A DNA stretch of 64,000 bases from Pseudomonas fluorescens (GCF_902498065.1 NZ_CABVIR010000003.1:1-64000); one strand, 5' to 3'. Positions 31,084 through 41,126 are shown, counted from the first letter of the stretch. Numbers and translations: made by a program. The notes: generated by a model not told the origin, from the sequence alone.

Positions 31084-32990
31084 CCGCCCAAACCGCCGCC
31101 GCACCGAGCATGTTGTCCTCGGCCGAACAACGCAGCGCTGCACGCCAACTGACCCTGGCCATGCTCGCGCTAGGCTTGCTGGCGCTTGGTTTGATCTGGC
31201 GCTGGTGGTCGCCGGAGCAGACGGGTGTCAGTCAATTGCTGCTGGGTTTTGCCTCGTTGCTGGTCGCCGTACCCGTGATGCGTTCGGCCTGGTACAGCCT
31301 GCGTTATCCCAGCTTGCACGGGATCACCGATCAGTTGATTGCGTTGGCGATGCTGGGTGCCTGGGCGACTGGCGATCTGCTGACCGCTGCGTTATTGCCG
31401 ATCATCATGATCTTCGGCCATGTGCTGGAAGAGCGCAGCGTAATCGGTTCCCAGGAGGCGATTCACGCGCTCGGCAAGCTGACGCGCAGCCATGCGCGCA
31501 AGGTTCAGGCGGATGGCTCCATCGTTGAAGTCGACAACAGCACACTCAAGGCCGGCGACCGCGTGGAGGTGCGCGCCGGTGATCGAGTTCCGGCCGATGG
31601 TCGTGTCCTCTCCGGTCAGGCGAGTCTCGATACAGCGTCGATCACGGGCGAGTCGGTGCCGATGGAAGCGGGCGTCGGCATGACGGTGTTCGGCGGGGCG
31701 ATCAACCTTGATGGCCTGCTGCGCATCGAAGTGACCCGCACCGGCAACGAGTCGACACTCGGTAAAGTCATCGCGCTGATGCAAAGCGCCGAGCGCTCCA
31801 AACCGCCGATCACCCGGTTGCTGGAACGCTACGCCGGCAGCTACATGGTGCTGGTGTTGTTGCTGGCCGCTGTGACCTGGTTCATCACCAACGATGCGCA
31901 AGCGATGCTCGCCGTGTTGGTGGCAGCCTGTCCGTGTGCGTTGGTGTTGTCGGCACCGGCCACGGCGATTGCCGGCGTTGCGGTTGCCGCACGACACGGG
32001 ATTCTGATCCGCAGTTCGGCGTTTCTCGAAGAGCTGGCGGATCTGACGTCGTTGGTGGTCGACAAGACCGGGACGCTGACCTTCGGCACCTTGCGCCTGC
32101 AATCCATCGACAGTCCGCTGGAAGATCGCAGCCAGGTATTGAAACTCGCCGCCAGCCTGGGCTCCGCCAGCAGTCACCCGGTCAGTCGTGCGCTCGCCGG
32201 GTTGGTCACTCAAGAGCATTTTCTGCTACTCACGGACATTCACGAGCGGCAGGGTCTGGGCGTGGTAGCGATGACGGAGCAGGGCGAAGCGGCACTCGGG
32301 CGACCGGAGTTGTTTGCTCAATTGGGCATTCCCGTTTCAGTTGTTCCCGAACACGATGGCCCGATTGCCGGGCTGGCGCTCAATGGAGAGTTTCTCGCCT
32401 GGCTGTTACTGGCGGACAGCGTCAAACCCGAAGCGCGGTTTGCCTTGAACGAGTTGCGTGAACTCGGATTGGGCCGGCAATTACTGCTCACCGGCGATCG
32501 CCAAAGCGTCGCGAATGCGTTGGCCCGGGATGTCGGAATCCGTGATGTCGAGGCCCAGGCCTTGCCCGAGGACAAACTCAATCGCGTGCTCAAGGAGATC
32601 GACAGCGGCTTCCGGCCGATGGTGGTCGGGGATGGCATCAACGATTCGCTGGCCCTCAAGGCAGGCGTGGTCGGCGTTGCGATGGGCGCGGGCGGTGCCG
32701 ACATTGCCTTGGCTTCCGCCGATATCGTGCTGATTGGCAGCGACCTGCGTCGGCTCGGCACTTGTGTACGTTTGAGTCGGCAATGCCGCCAGACCTTGCA
32801 GGTCAACGTGATTATCGGTCTGGGCTGGACACTGGCAATTGTCGCTTTCGCGGCCTTCGGCTGGCTTGGCGCGGCGGGGGCGATGATTGCGGCGTTGCTG
32901 CATAACCTGAGTACTTTGCTGGTACTGGGGAACGCCGGGCGGCTGCTGCGCTTTCAGGAGCCATTGCTCAAGCTGAAGGACGATATTTGA
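31080..32990 (+). CDS. P1B-type heavy-metal ATPase (CPC motif)
   Basis: 636 residues. Actuator motif TGESVP, metal-binding ACPCALVLSAP in the sixth core helix, phosphorylation site DKTGTLT, the P1B-specific SSHPVSRAL, and hinge GDGINDSLALK are all present. CPC points to Zn/Cd/Pb or Cu transport. There is no N-terminal metal-binding domain, and the last membrane helix reads HNLSTLLVLGN where ZntA-type pumps have an Asp, so the metal cannot be assigned. Last gene of the SPFH operon (ATGA overlap). Confidence 0.88.
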   Translation: MTAQTAAAPSMLSSAEQRSAARQLTLAMLALGLLALGLIWRWWSPEQTGVSQLLLGFASLLVAVPVMRSAWYSLRYPSLHGITDQLIALAMLGAWATGDLLTAALLPIIMIFGHVLEERSVIGSQEAIHALGKLTRSHARKVQADGSIVEVDNSTLKAGDRVEVRAGDRVPADGRVLSGQASLDTASITGESVPMEAGVGMTVFGGAINLDGLLRIEVTRTGNESTLGKVIALMQSAERSKPPITRLLERYAGSYMVLVLLLAAVTWFITNDAQAMLAVLVAACPCALVLSAPATAIAGVAVAARHGILIRSSAFLEELADLTSLVVDKTGTLTFGTLRLQSIDSPLEDRSQVLKLAASLGSASSHPVSRALAGLVTQEHFLLLTDIHERQGLGVVAMTEQGEAALGRPELFAQLGIPVSVVPEHDGPIAGLALNGEFLAWLLLADSVKPEARFALNELRELGLGRQLLLTGDRQSVANALARDVGIRDVEAQALPEDKLNRVLKEIDSGFRPMVVGDGINDSLALKAGVVGVAMGAGGADIALASADIVLIGSDLRRLGTCVRLSRQCRQTLQVNVIIGLGWTLAIVAFAAFGWLGAAGAMIAALLHNLSTLLVLGNAGRLLRFQEPLLKLKDDI

Positions 32991-33103
32991 GGGGGGTTCA
33001 ACTTTTCAGAACTGTGCGCCCGATACGTAGTCATCTAGGGTAAGGGCAATCATTTCTGTGAATGTGCGCCGGGTTGGTTTGAACGCTGCGGGTCATAGAA
33101 AAG

Positions 33104-33131
33104 GGCTATGAAATCGATAGCCTGCTATTTT
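33104..33131 (+). promoter_or_regulatory. Candidate cfa promoter region
   Basis: An inverted repeat GGCTAT-N7-ATAGCC (33104-33122) is followed by GCTATTTT (33124-33131), which resembles a -10 with the C favoured by RpoS. cfa genes of other bacteria are often stationary-phase induced, but the RpoS link here is inferred. Confidence 0.3.
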
Positions 33132-33182
33132 TCAAGGATGGTCTAACCTCACAGCAGACGTCTGAAACAAGGGGGATATTCC

Positions 33183-34367
33183 ATGCTCGCGCAACTTCCA
33201 CCGGCCTTACAGAATCTGCAGCTACCGCTACGCCTGCGACTCTGGGACGGCCATGAATTCAATCTGGGGCCGACGCCCAGCGTCACGATTGTGGTCAAGG
33301 ACCCACAAATGGTTACCCAGTTGACTCATCCAAGTCTCGACGCGCTCGGAGCGGCGTTTGTCGAGGGCAAACTCGAGCTGGAAGGCTCTATCAGCGAGGT
33401 GATCCGCGTCGTTGATGAATGGAGTCATGCATTGCTGGGCGACCTCGACAGTCAGCCTGTTCGCACCGCCCACGACAAGGAAACCGACGCCAAGGCGATT
33501 TCCTATCACTACGACCTTTCCAACGCGTTTTATCAGCTGTGGCTCGACAGTGACATGGCGTACTCCTGCGCCTATTTCGAGACCGGCAGCGAAACGCTTG
33601 AGCAGGCCCAGCAAGCCAAGTTCCGCCACCTGTGTCGCAAGTTACGCCTGCAACCTGGCGAATACCTGCTGGACGTCGGGTGTGGCTGGGGCGGTTTGGC
33701 GCGTTATGCGGCGCGGGAGTTCGGCGCAAAGGTGTTCGGGATCACACTGAGCAAAGAGCAACTGGCCCTGGCCCGTGAACGGGTGACAGAGGAAGGCCTC
33801 GACGATCTGGTCGAGTTGCAACTGCTGGACTACCGCGATCTGCCTCAGGACGGGCGCTTCGATAAAGTGGTCAGCGTCGGCATGTTCGAGCACGTGGGGC
33901 ATGAGAACCTGGCCGAGTACTGCAAAACCTTGTTCGGCGCGGTGAAGGAGGGCGGCCTGGTGATGAACCACGGCATCACTGCCAAGCACACCGATGGCCG
34001 GCCGGTGGGGCGCGGTGCCGGTGATTTTATCGAGAAGTACGTGTTCCCCAACGGGGAGCTGCCGCACCTGTCGATGATCTCTGCCGAGATCAGCGAAGCC
34101 GGGCTGGAGATCGTCGATGTCGAGAGTTTGCGCCTGCACTACGCGCGCACCCTGGACCATTGGAGCGAACGCCTGGAGGACAACCTGGAAGCAGCGGCCC
34201 GACAGGTGCCGGAGCAGGCCTTGCGCATCTGGCGGCTGTACCTGGCAGGCTGCGCTTATGCGTTTGCCCGGGGCTGGATCAACCTGCACCAGATCCTCGC
34301 GGTTAAAGCCCACCCCGATGGCAGCCATGAACTGCCCTGGACCCGCGACGACATCTACAACCCTTAA
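33183..34367 (+). CDS. cfa: Cyclopropane-fatty-acyl-phospholipid synthase
   Basis: Methylates double bonds of membrane phospholipid acyl chains using S-adenosylmethionine, which hardens membranes in stationary phase. 394 residues. SAM motif [16 protein letters not shown] near residue 162; conserved [16 protein letters not shown] near 108 and [13 protein letters not shown] near 231. GGGGGATATTCC precedes the ATG. Its stop overlaps the convergent cardiolipin synthase gene by four bases, so two membrane lipid enzymes sit end to end. Confidence 0.94.
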   Translation: MLAQLPPALQNLQLPLRLRLWDGHEFNLGPTPSVTIVVKDPQMVTQLTHPSLDALGAAFVEGKLELEGSISEVIRVVDEWSHALLGDLDSQPVRTAHDKETDAKAISYHYDLSNAFYQLWLDSDMAYSCAYFETGSETLEQAQQAKFRHLCRKLRLQPGEYLLDVGCGWGGLARYAAREFGAKVFGITLSKEQLALARERVTEEGLDDLVELQLLDYRDLPQDGRFDKVVSVGMFEHVGHENLAEYCKTLFGAVKEGGLVMNHGITAKHTDGRPVGRGAGDFIEKYVFPNGELPHLSMISAEISEAGLEIVDVESLRLHYARTLDHWSERLEDNLEAAARQVPEQALRIWRLYLAGCAYAFARGWINLHQILAVKAHPDGSHELPWTRDDIYNP

Positions 34368-35803
34368 AGGATCGGTGAAATAAGCCGGGCGATCCGCATG
34401 CCGACCTGTTGCAGGCGGTGGGTCTCCCGGCTTTCTTCTTTGGCGACTTCGTGCGCTTGGGCGAAGTCATTGTTGAGCATCTGCTCCACTTCGCCAGCAA
34501 AGGCACTGTCGACGGTCAGCAACATCACTTCGAAATTCAACCGGAACGAACGGTTGTCCATATTGGCGCTGCCGATAGCGCTGATTTCGCTGTCGATCAA
34601 CACCACTTTCTGATGCAGGAAACCGGGCTCGTAACGGAATACCCGCACACCGGCGCGTACCGCTTCGAAGGCATACAGGCTGGAGGCGGCGTAGACGATG
34701 CGGTGATCCGGTCGTGAAGGCAGCAGCAATCGCACATCCACGCCTCGCAGAACCGCCAGTCTCAAGGCGGCAAACACCGCTTCGTCGGGGATGAAATAGG
34801 GGCTGGTAATCCACACCCGCTCGGTCGCCGCGTGAATGGCTTCGACGAAGAATAACGAACAGGTTTCGTAGGAATCTGCCGGCCCGCTGGCAAGCAATTG
34901 GCAGAGCACGCCGTTGTCCGGATACGCGTCCGGCAGTATCAACGGCGGCAACGAGCGCGCTGCCCAGAACCAGTCCTCGGCGAAAGACTCCTGCATGCTC
35001 GCCACCACCGGCCCACGCACGCGCACGTGGGTATCACGCCAAGGGGAGAGGGGTGGTTTCTCGCCCATGTATTCGTCGCCGACATTATGTCCGCCGACAA
35101 AACCCAGCACGCCGTCCACCACGACGATCTTGCGATGGTTGCGGAAGTTGACCTGAAAGCGATTGAGCCAGCCGCTACGCGTCGCGAAGGCTTTGACCTC
35201 GACACCGGCATCGCGTAAGGGCTGCACATAACTGTGGGGCAGGGAGTGGCTGCCGATGCGGTCGTACAGTAAATAAACGGGGACACCTTCGGCGGCTTTT
35301 TTCAGCAACAAGGCTTGCAAGCGTTGGCCCAGAAGGTCGTCGTGGATGATGAAAAACTGGATCAGCACGGCTTCCTTCGCCTGGCCGATGGCGTCGAAAA
35401 TCGCTTCGAAGGTGGCGGTGCCGTTGATCAGCAGGCTGACTTCGTTGTTCGCCAGGCATGGCATTCGCCCCAGTTTCGGCATTGCCCTTAATGATGCGTA
35501 GGCGTTGGAGGCGCGGGCGGTCAGGGCCTCTTCGACCCACGGGCGCCAGTTCAGCTCTGAGATGGCTTTGCGCATTTCCTCGTTGGCCTGTCGCCGCGCC
35601 TTGATGTAACCATCAAAGGTGCTGCGGCCGAAAACCAGATACGGGATGAGCGTGAGGTAGGGAATGAACAACAACGACAAGGCCCAGGCGATCGAGCCTT
35701 GGGCGGTCCGAACGGTCAATACGGCATGAATGGCGGCGATCATGCCTAACGAGTGCAGAAGTGCGATCAGATAACCGAAAATATGCGGTCCAAAATAATC
35801 CAT
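34364..35803 (-). CDS. cls: Cardiolipin synthase (PLD superfamily)
   Basis: Condenses two phosphatidylglycerols to cardiolipin at the inner membrane. 479 residues: two N-terminal membrane helices (about 8-30 and 38-58) and two HKD motifs, [10 protein letters not shown] near 224 and HQKVVLIDS near 401. Length and layout match ClsA. Convergent with cfa. Confidence 0.93.
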   Translation of the reverse strand: MDYFGPHIFGYLIALLHSLGMIAAIHAVLTVRTAQGSIAWALSLLFIPYLTLIPYLVFGRSTFDGYIKARRQANEEMRKAISELNWRPWVEEALTARASNAYASLRAMPKLGRMPCLANNEVSLLINGTATFEAIFDAIGQAKEAVLIQFFIIHDDLLGQRLQALLLKKAAEGVPVYLLYDRIGSHSLPHSYVQPLRDAGVEVKAFATRSGWLNRFQVNFRNHRKIVVVDGVLGFVGGHNVGDEYMGEKPPLSPWRDTHVRVRGPVVASMQESFAEDWFWAARSLPPLILPDAYPDNGVLCQLLASGPADSYETCSLFFVEAIHAATERVWITSPYFIPDEAVFAALRLAVLRGVDVRLLLPSRPDHRIVYAASSLYAFEAVRAGVRVFRYEPGFLHQKVVLIDSEISAIGSANMDNRSFRLNFEVMLLTVDSAFAGEVEQMLNNDFAQAHEVAKEESRETHRLQQVGMRIARLISPIL

Positions 35804-35935
35804 GGGGGCAGCCTTGCTCCTGAAGATTCAGTGCTTAACAGACCATGTTCCGTGCAGAATGTCGCTATTTAATTGGCCCATGAACCGAAGCCCGTGGCCG
35901 ACGTCTAACGGCCACTACTGATCAGGAGTTACTCG

Positions 35936-36457
35936 ATGAACGTTCGTCTGCTGGGTTTGGCTGTGGCTTTAGGTTTAGCAGTTCCGGTGGCCGCTCAGGC
36001 GCAGATGCTGCAGCCGGGTCTGTGGGAATTGACCTCGAGCAACATGAAAGTCGATGACCAGAACCTGCCGGATCTGCAACTGATCCTCGGTCAGATTCAG
36101 AGCCAAATGACGCCTGAACAGCGCGCTCAATTGGAAAAGCAAGGCATCACCATGGGTGGCAAGGGGATCCGGTCTTGCCTGACGCCGGAGCAAGTGAAGA
36201 GCGACAACATTCCACTGACGGATCCGCAATCGGGCTGCAAGCAAGAAATCACCGAGCGCACCGGTAATCAGTGGAAATTTCGCTTCAGCTGTCCGAAAGC
36301 ACAGGGTGCGGGTGTCGCCACATTCCTCAGTGATCGCGAGTTCACCACCAAAGTGAATGGCACGTTCAACGCCACCGGCATTCAGCAGAAGGGTAGCCTT
36401 GATACTCGCGCGGTTTGGTTGGGGCAGGATTGCGGGACGGTAAAACCAAGAGCCTAA
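35936..36457 (+). CDS. DUF3617-family periplasmic protein
   Basis: 173 residues. A signal peptide ends AQAQ (about residue 23). LQPGLWELTS at the mature N-terminus and two Cys pairs (CLTPEQV, GCKQEI, SCPK, QDCG) are typical of DUF3617 proteins. Function unknown in the family. CAGGAG precedes the ATG. Confidence 0.8.
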   Translation: MNVRLLGLAVALGLAVPVAAQAQMLQPGLWELTSSNMKVDDQNLPDLQLILGQIQSQMTPEQRAQLEKQGITMGGKGIRSCLTPEQVKSDNIPLTDPQSGCKQEITERTGNQWKFRFSCPKAQGAGVATFLSDREFTTKVNGTFNATGIQQKGSLDTRAVWLGQDCGTVKPRA

Positions 36458-36474
36458 AAGCTTCGCGGGCAGGC

Positions 36475-36512
36475 CTCGTTCCCACAGGATGCCTACACCC
36501 TGTGGGAGCGAG
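36475..36512. repeat. REP palindrome between the DUF3617 gene and the ThrRS-like gene
   Basis: CTCGTTCCCACAGG (36475-36488) pairs with CCTGTGGGAGCGAG (36499-36512) with one mismatch. Located between converging genes, so it may also end transcripts. Confidence 0.7.
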
Positions 36513-36547
36513 CCGGCGCCGGGCGGGGTTCCGACAAAGGCGTGCGC

Positions 36548-37453
36548 TCAGACACCGGCAATGCCCGTTAATCTCAGCAAGTCGCACATCGCTTCAATGG
36601 CCATCCGACCAAAATTCTCCCCGGTGCGGCTTCGCACGCTGACAAACCCGCCTGCTTTTTCTTTTTCCCCGATCACCACCAGATACGGCACTTGCTGGCT
36701 GTGCTCGCGAATCTTGTGCCGGACTTTCTCGTTGCGCAGGTCCGCGCGGGCGCGTATACCGCTTCGGCGCAACGCCTCGGTCACCCCCTGTGCGTAGTCC
36801 GATTGGCGATCATCCATGCTCACCACCATCACGTGGGGTGGGGCGCGCCAGTTTTCCAGTTCCTCCTGGCAGGACCAGCAAGTGCCATAGATCCGCTGTG
36901 GCGCAGTGCCGCTGATGTGATCGAGCGCGAATGCCTGCAACACTCTGGTTGCAGGGGCATGCGGACCTGTCGACACACATTCGAAGCCCCCGAGCACGTA
37001 GGGCGTTAACTTTTCCATGTACCTGGACCGCAATGACGGCTCGCGCCGGCGGATCGAATGATTGGTCGCCGCCAGGGTTTTCATGCGTGCTTCGATGCCT
37101 GCAAGGTCGACCAGGTTTAACGGTCGCTCTAAGGAAAACTCATAATAGAACCCGTCACCCAGCGCCGACCCGGTCTGCAATTGCGCTTTTGGATAGAGCT
37201 GTTTCACGGCCATCGCCAGCATCAACGCGCAGGAACGGCGCAATATTTCCAGGCCATCGGGCTCTCGAGGCGTCACGATGCTGACCCGGGCATCGGCCTC
37301 GATCATGAATTCGCAGTCCACCAACACGCCGTCCACCCGACCGGCGACGGCTGCTTTGGCAAGCCCGGGACCAATGCTCGCGGCGAACTCATACACCGAC
37401 AACGGTTGGTCGTATTCACGCAATGAACCATCGCTCAGAGTGATGTGGATCAT
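36548..37453 (-). CDS. ThrRS-like protein lacking the catalytic core
   Basis: 301 residues, less than half of a real threonyl-tRNA synthetase. It keeps the N-terminal TGS domain (about 1-62), a worn editing domain (about 63-200) and the anticodon-binding domain (about 203-296, with DLRNEKVRHKIREH). The whole class II catalytic core is absent. In the editing site the HxxxH pair is Arg73 and Leu77 and the usual Cys is Ser161; only His165 in GPH remains. It cannot charge tRNA and is probably a tRNA-binding or regulatory protein. ATG 37453 gives MIHITLSDGS; a longer frame starts at 37516. Last gene of the zinc-starvation operon. Confidence 0.85.
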   Translation of the reverse strand: MIHITLSDGSLREYDQPLSVYEFAASIGPGLAKAAVAGRVDGVLVDCEFMIEADARVSIVTPREPDGLEILRRSCALMLAMAVKQLYPKAQLQTGSALGDGFYYEFSLERPLNLVDLAGIEARMKTLAATNHSIRRREPSLRSRYMEKLTPYVLGGFECVSTGPHAPATRVLQAFALDHISGTAPQRIYGTCWSCQEELENWRAPPHVMVVSMDDRQSDYAQGVTEALRRSGIRARADLRNEKVRHKIREHSQQVPYLVVIGEKEKAGGFVSVRSRTGENFGRMAIEAMCDLLRLTGIAGV

Positions 37454-37475
37454 GTCGGTGCTCTCGAGTGCTGCG

Positions 37476-38813
37476 CTAGCGCATAAACCGTAGCGGTAAA
37501 CCTTGGCAGCTGTCATTAAGACGTTGGTCGTGCCAGGCCATTTGCCCCGATACCAGGGTGGTGCTCACGCTGTGGCGAAAGCGCCTTCGTGCGAAGGGCG
37601 TCCAGCCGCATTGGGACAGGATGGGTTGCTGAGAGACGGCAACGCCACCAGGTTCGGGTTTTATCAGCACCAGGTCGGCCCAGTAACCTTCGCGCAAATA
37701 ACCTCGGTCGGGAATCGCAAACAGATCAGCGACACGGTGACTGGTCTTGGCCACAAGGGTAGTGATCGGCAGAACGTCATCCGCCACCAACTCCAGCAAC
37801 GCGGGCAGGGCGTGTTGCACCAACGGCAAACCGGACGGTGCCAGGTCGTAGGGACGTTGTTTTTCGTCCCAGGTGTGAGGCGCGTGGTCGCTGCCGATGA
37901 CGTCCAGTCGATCACTCAACAAGGCTCGGCGCAAGGCGTCGCGATCGGCCTGGGTCTTGATCGCCGGGTTGCATTTGATCAGGTTGCCGAGGCTTGCATA
38001 GTCGTGATCGTCGAAGAGCAGGTGGTGCAGACAGACTTCGGCGGTAATGTGTTTTTGTGACAGTGGCCTGTCTTCGAACAAGGCCAGTTCGCGTGCGGTG
38101 GTCAGGTGCAACACGTGAAGTCGGGTGCCATGACGCTTGGCCAGATCCACGGCCATCGAGGACGAGTGCAAGCAGGCCTCGGCATTGCGGATCAACGGAT
38201 GGGCCGAGGCGGGAATGTGCTCGCCAAACAGTGCTCGCAGGTTCATCGCATTAGCGTTGATGCTGGGGGTGTGTTCGCAGTGGGCCAACAGAATGGTCGG
38301 CACTTCAGCAAATAGCCGTTCGAGAATCCTTGGATCGTCCACCAGCATATTGCCCGTGGACGCGCCCATGAACACTTTTACACCGGCCACTTCATAAGGA
38401 TTGAGCGCGGCCACGATGTCCAGATTGTCGTTGCTCACACCGAAGTGAAATCCATAATTGGCCACAGAACTAATCGCTGCGCGACGCTTCTTGTCAGTAA
38501 GTGCCGCAAGGCTCAATGTCGCCGGATTCGTGTTGGGCATGTCCATGAAACTGGTGATACCACCAGCCACCGCCGCTCGCGATTCGGTGTAGAAACTGCC
38601 CTTGGCGGGCGAACCGGGATCGCGGAAGTGCACCTGATCGTCGATCATCCCGGGCACCAACCACTGGCCGTCAGCATCGATTTCTATGGCTGCATTTTCC
38701 CCTTCGATGCTGCTGGCGATCTTGACGATGCGCCCATGGCTGACCAACAGATCACCGTCGAACTCACGTCCTTCATTCACCAACCGGGCATTACGAATCA
38801 GCACGCTGCTCAT
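37476..38813 (-). CDS. Dihydroorotase-like amidohydrolase (PyrC2 type)
   Basis: 445 residues. Pyrimidine pathway enzyme family that closes carbamoyl aspartate to dihydroorotate. The metal motif HxH is replaced by Gln60-Val-His62 (DDQVHFRDPG); the remaining residues GVKVFMGAS (carboxylated Lys), LLAHCEH, LHVLHLTT and the catalytic Asp in GSDHAPHTWDE are present. The DDQVHFR form is a known variant in some bacterial dihydroorotases. In this setting it may be a back-up enzyme for low zinc. Two bases separate it from the carbonic anhydrase gene. Confidence 0.85.
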   Translation of the reverse strand: MSSVLIRNARLVNEGREFDGDLLVSHGRIVKIASSIEGENAAIEIDADGQWLVPGMIDDQVHFRDPGSPAKGSFYTESRAAVAGGITSFMDMPNTNPATLSLAALTDKKRRAAISSVANYGFHFGVSNDNLDIVAALNPYEVAGVKVFMGASTGNMLVDDPRILERLFAEVPTILLAHCEHTPSINANAMNLRALFGEHIPASAHPLIRNAEACLHSSSMAVDLAKRHGTRLHVLHLTTARELALFEDRPLSQKHITAEVCLHHLLFDDHDYASLGNLIKCNPAIKTQADRDALRRALLSDRLDVIGSDHAPHTWDEKQRPYDLAPSGLPLVQHALPALLELVADDVLPITTLVAKTSHRVADLFAIPDRGYLREGYWADLVLIKPEPGGVAVSQQPILSQCGWTPFARRRFRHSVSTTLVSGQMAWHDQRLNDSCQGLPLRFMR

Positions 38814-38815
38814 GG

Positions 38816-39376
38816 TCAGAACTCGTTCTGCAGGGCTTTGTAGCCACGCACCAGATCGACGTTGGTGCGCGCCACGTCCTCGGAAAACTCCGAGGCGCTG
38901 ACACTCACTGGCGGGAATTGCGACAGGTCAGTGTTGGGCCCGATGCGGGTGGTGGAGGGCACGTAGAAGTCGGCAGGCAAGTCGCGGCCATCGACCACCG
39001 AGTTGTGCCGCACCACGCAGCCATCACCGACGGCGCAGTTGAACAGTACGCTATTGAATCCGATGAACACCCGGTCGCCCACAGAGCACGGACCATGCAC
39101 GATGGAGCGGTGGGCGATCGAGCTGAACTCGCCGATCGTCACCGCCGCACCGGACTTGGAGTGGATCACCACACCGTCCTGGATGTTCGAGTTGGCGCCG
39201 ATGGTGATCGGCTCCATCTCGCCCGAGGCGTCGACTTCGTCGGCGCGAATCACCGCGTAGGGGCCGACGAAGACGTTCTCGCCGATCACTACTTTGCCGC
39301 AGATGATCGCGGTTTTATCGACGTAAGCGGACTCCGCAATCAGCGGCAAATCACCTGAGGGATTCTTGCGGATCAT
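38816..39376 (-). CDS. Gamma-class carbonic anhydrase family protein
   Basis: 186 residues forming a left-handed beta helix with hexapeptide repeats (IICGKVVIGENVFVGPYAVI). Candidate metal-binding histidines are in GVVIHS and AHRSIVHG. Gamma enzymes can use iron or cobalt, which would suit zinc shortage. ATGA overlap with the upstream binding-protein gene. Confidence 0.85.
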   Translation of the reverse strand: MIRKNPSGDLPLIAESAYVDKTAIICGKVVIGENVFVGPYAVIRADEVDASGEMEPITIGANSNIQDGVVIHSKSGAAVTIGEFSSIAHRSIVHGPCSVGDRVFIGFNSVLFNCAVGDGCVVRHNSVVDGRDLPADFYVPSTTRIGPNTDLSQFPPVSVSASEFSEDVARTNVDLVRGYKALQNEF

Positions 39377-40248
39377 GGCTTGCTCAACGCCTCGTACAAG
39401 GTGTTGAGGTTGTACTCGAACAACCCGGTGAAGGTGCTCGCCGGACCGGTTGCGGCGAGCGCGTCCGAGTACAGCGTGCCACCGATGTGCGCACCGCTTT
39501 CATCGGCAATCTGCTTGAGCAGGCGGGCGTCCTTGATGTTCTCCATGAACACCGCTTTGACCTTGGCCTGGCGAATCTGAGTGATCAGCGCAGCGACTTC
39601 GGCGGCGGAAGGTTCGCGCTCGGTGGACAGACCTTGTGGTGCCATGAAGTCGATGCCATAGGCCTGACCGAGGTATCCGAATGCATCGTGGGACGTAACG
39701 ATCTTGCGGTTGCCCGGCGGCAGAGAGCCGAGTTTGGCTTTGGCTTCGGCGAGCAGCGCGTAGATCTGTTTCAGGTAGGCCTGGCTGTTGCGTTCGTAGT
39801 CGGTTTTGTTCGCCGGGTCAGCGGCGATCAGCGCCTTGGTGATGTTGCTGATGTACAGCTCGGCGTTTGCCAGGTTGTGCCAGGCGTGAGGGTCTGGAAC
39901 AGTCTCGCCGTCTTCATCCAGCGAGCGTGGGATGACGCCGTGGCTCGCGCTGATGACCGGGGCTCTGGTCTCGGTGCTGGTCACCAGGCGGTCAAGCCAT
40001 GGCTCGAAACCCAAGCCATTTTTGATGATGAGTCTGGCCTTGAGCAATGCCTTGGCATCTTCCGGGGTCGGCTCATAGGTGTGAGCATCGGCATCGGGGC
40101 CGACCATGTTGGTGATCTGGATGTGCTCACCGCCGACCTGATGGGTCATGTCGGCGAGGATGCTGAAGCTGGTGACCACCTGCAGTTTTTCTGCCGCAGA
40201 CAACGACATCGACAGCATCAAACTGAACAGCACGAGTAAAGCGCGCAT
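39373..40248 (-). CDS. Zn/Mn-type ABC transporter substrate-binding protein
   Basis: 291 residues from the ATG at 40248, which has TGAGGTG upstream; an earlier ATG at 40263 overlaps the permease stop but has no ribosome site. Signal peptide 1-18 (ending LSAAEK). Cluster A-I metal ligands: His in DADAHTYEP, His in DPHAWHN, His in TSHDAFGY and Asp in LYSDAL. The usual His-rich loop of ZnuA is replaced by a short acidic stretch (DEDGETVPD), so manganese is possible, but the Zur box and neighbours favour zinc. Confidence 0.88.
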   Translation of the reverse strand: MRALLVLFSLMLSMSLSAAEKLQVVTSFSILADMTHQVGGEHIQITNMVGPDADAHTYEPTPEDAKALLKARLIIKNGLGFEPWLDRLVTSTETRAPVISASHGVIPRSLDEDGETVPDPHAWHNLANAELYISNITKALIAADPANKTDYERNSQAYLKQIYALLAEAKAKLGSLPPGNRKIVTSHDAFGYLGQAYGIDFMAPQGLSTEREPSAAEVAALITQIRQAKVKAVFMENIKDARLLKQIADESGAHIGGTLYSDALAATGPASTFTGLFEYNLNTLYEALSKP

Positions 40249-40259
40249 CGGGAAACACC

Positions 40260-41126
40260 TCATTGGGATGTGAGCAAGGGCGGGCGGCGCAGCAAGCCGT
40301 GCACCGGTCCGAACACCACGGACAGCAGGTACCAGCCACCCGCTACCAGCACGATCGCCGGGCCGCTGGGCAGCGAGTAATAGAACGACAGCAAACAGCC
40401 GAGCCACACCGAAAGGCAGCCAAGCAGCCCGGCGACGGCCATCAATACGGGCAAGCGTCGGCTCCAGAATCGCGACGCGGCGGCGGGCAACATCATCAGA
40501 CCGACGACCATCAACGCCCCAATGGCTTGAAAACCGATCACCAGGTTCAGCACCACCAATGTCAGGAATACGCCGTGTGCCACCGGACCGAGACGGCTGA
40601 CGGTTTGCAGAAAAAGTGGGTCGAGGGTGTCCAGCAACAACGGTTTGTAGATGAGCGCCATGGCGATAAGGCTGATCCCTGAGACCCACAACATGCCCGT
40701 CAACGTCGGACCGTCGACTGCCAACGCCGAGCCAAACAGCAGGTGCAGCAGGTCCAGACGTTTGCCCGCGATGCCAAGGATCAGCACGCCGCTGGCGAGT
40801 GAGATGGGATAGATCGCAGCAAGGCTCGCATCTTCTCGCAGGCCGGTGCGACGGGTGATCCATGCCGCGAGCCCGGCCATGCTCAGGCCCGCACCGAGAC
40901 CACCGAGGGTCAGTGCCGGCAGGCTCAGACCGGCGAACCAGAAACCGAGTGCAGCGCCGGGCAGGATTCCGTGAGCCACCGCGTCGCCGATCAGACTCAT
41001 GCGCCGCAGAATCAAAAACACCCCGAGCGGTGCCGTGCTGCAGGCCAACACCAAGCCACCGAGCAGTGCCCGGCGCATGAACACAAACTCGTGGAAGGGC
41101 TGCCATAGATGAGCGGCGGTGAGCAT
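40260..41126 (-). CDS. Zn/Mn-type ABC transporter permease
   Basis: 288 residues with about eight membrane helices, ABC-3 family (LRRMSLIGDAVAHGILPGAALGFW near 42 is the signature). The start shares a base with the ATPase stop (TGATG), so they are translationally coupled. Second membrane component of the ZnuABC-like importer. Confidence 0.9.
   Translation of the reverse strand: MLTAAHLWQPFHEFVFMRRALLGGLVLACSTAPLGVFLILRRMSLIGDAVAHGILPGAALGFWFAGLSLPALTLGGLGAGLSMAGLAAWITRRTGLREDASLAAIYPISLASGVLILGIAGKRLDLLHLLFGSALAVDGPTLTGMLWVSGISLIAMALIYKPLLLDTLDPLFLQTVSRLGPVAHGVFLTLVVLNLVIGFQAIGALMVVGLMMLPAAASRFWSRRLPVLMAVAGLLGCLSVWLGCLLSFYYSLPSGPAIVLVAGGWYLLSVVFGPVHGLLRRPPLLTSQ

Noticed and set aside
40249..41106. 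Upstream extension of the ABC binding-protein frame through the permease gene
   Set aside because: The extension is the permease in another frame; the signal peptide and ribosome site place the start at 40248.
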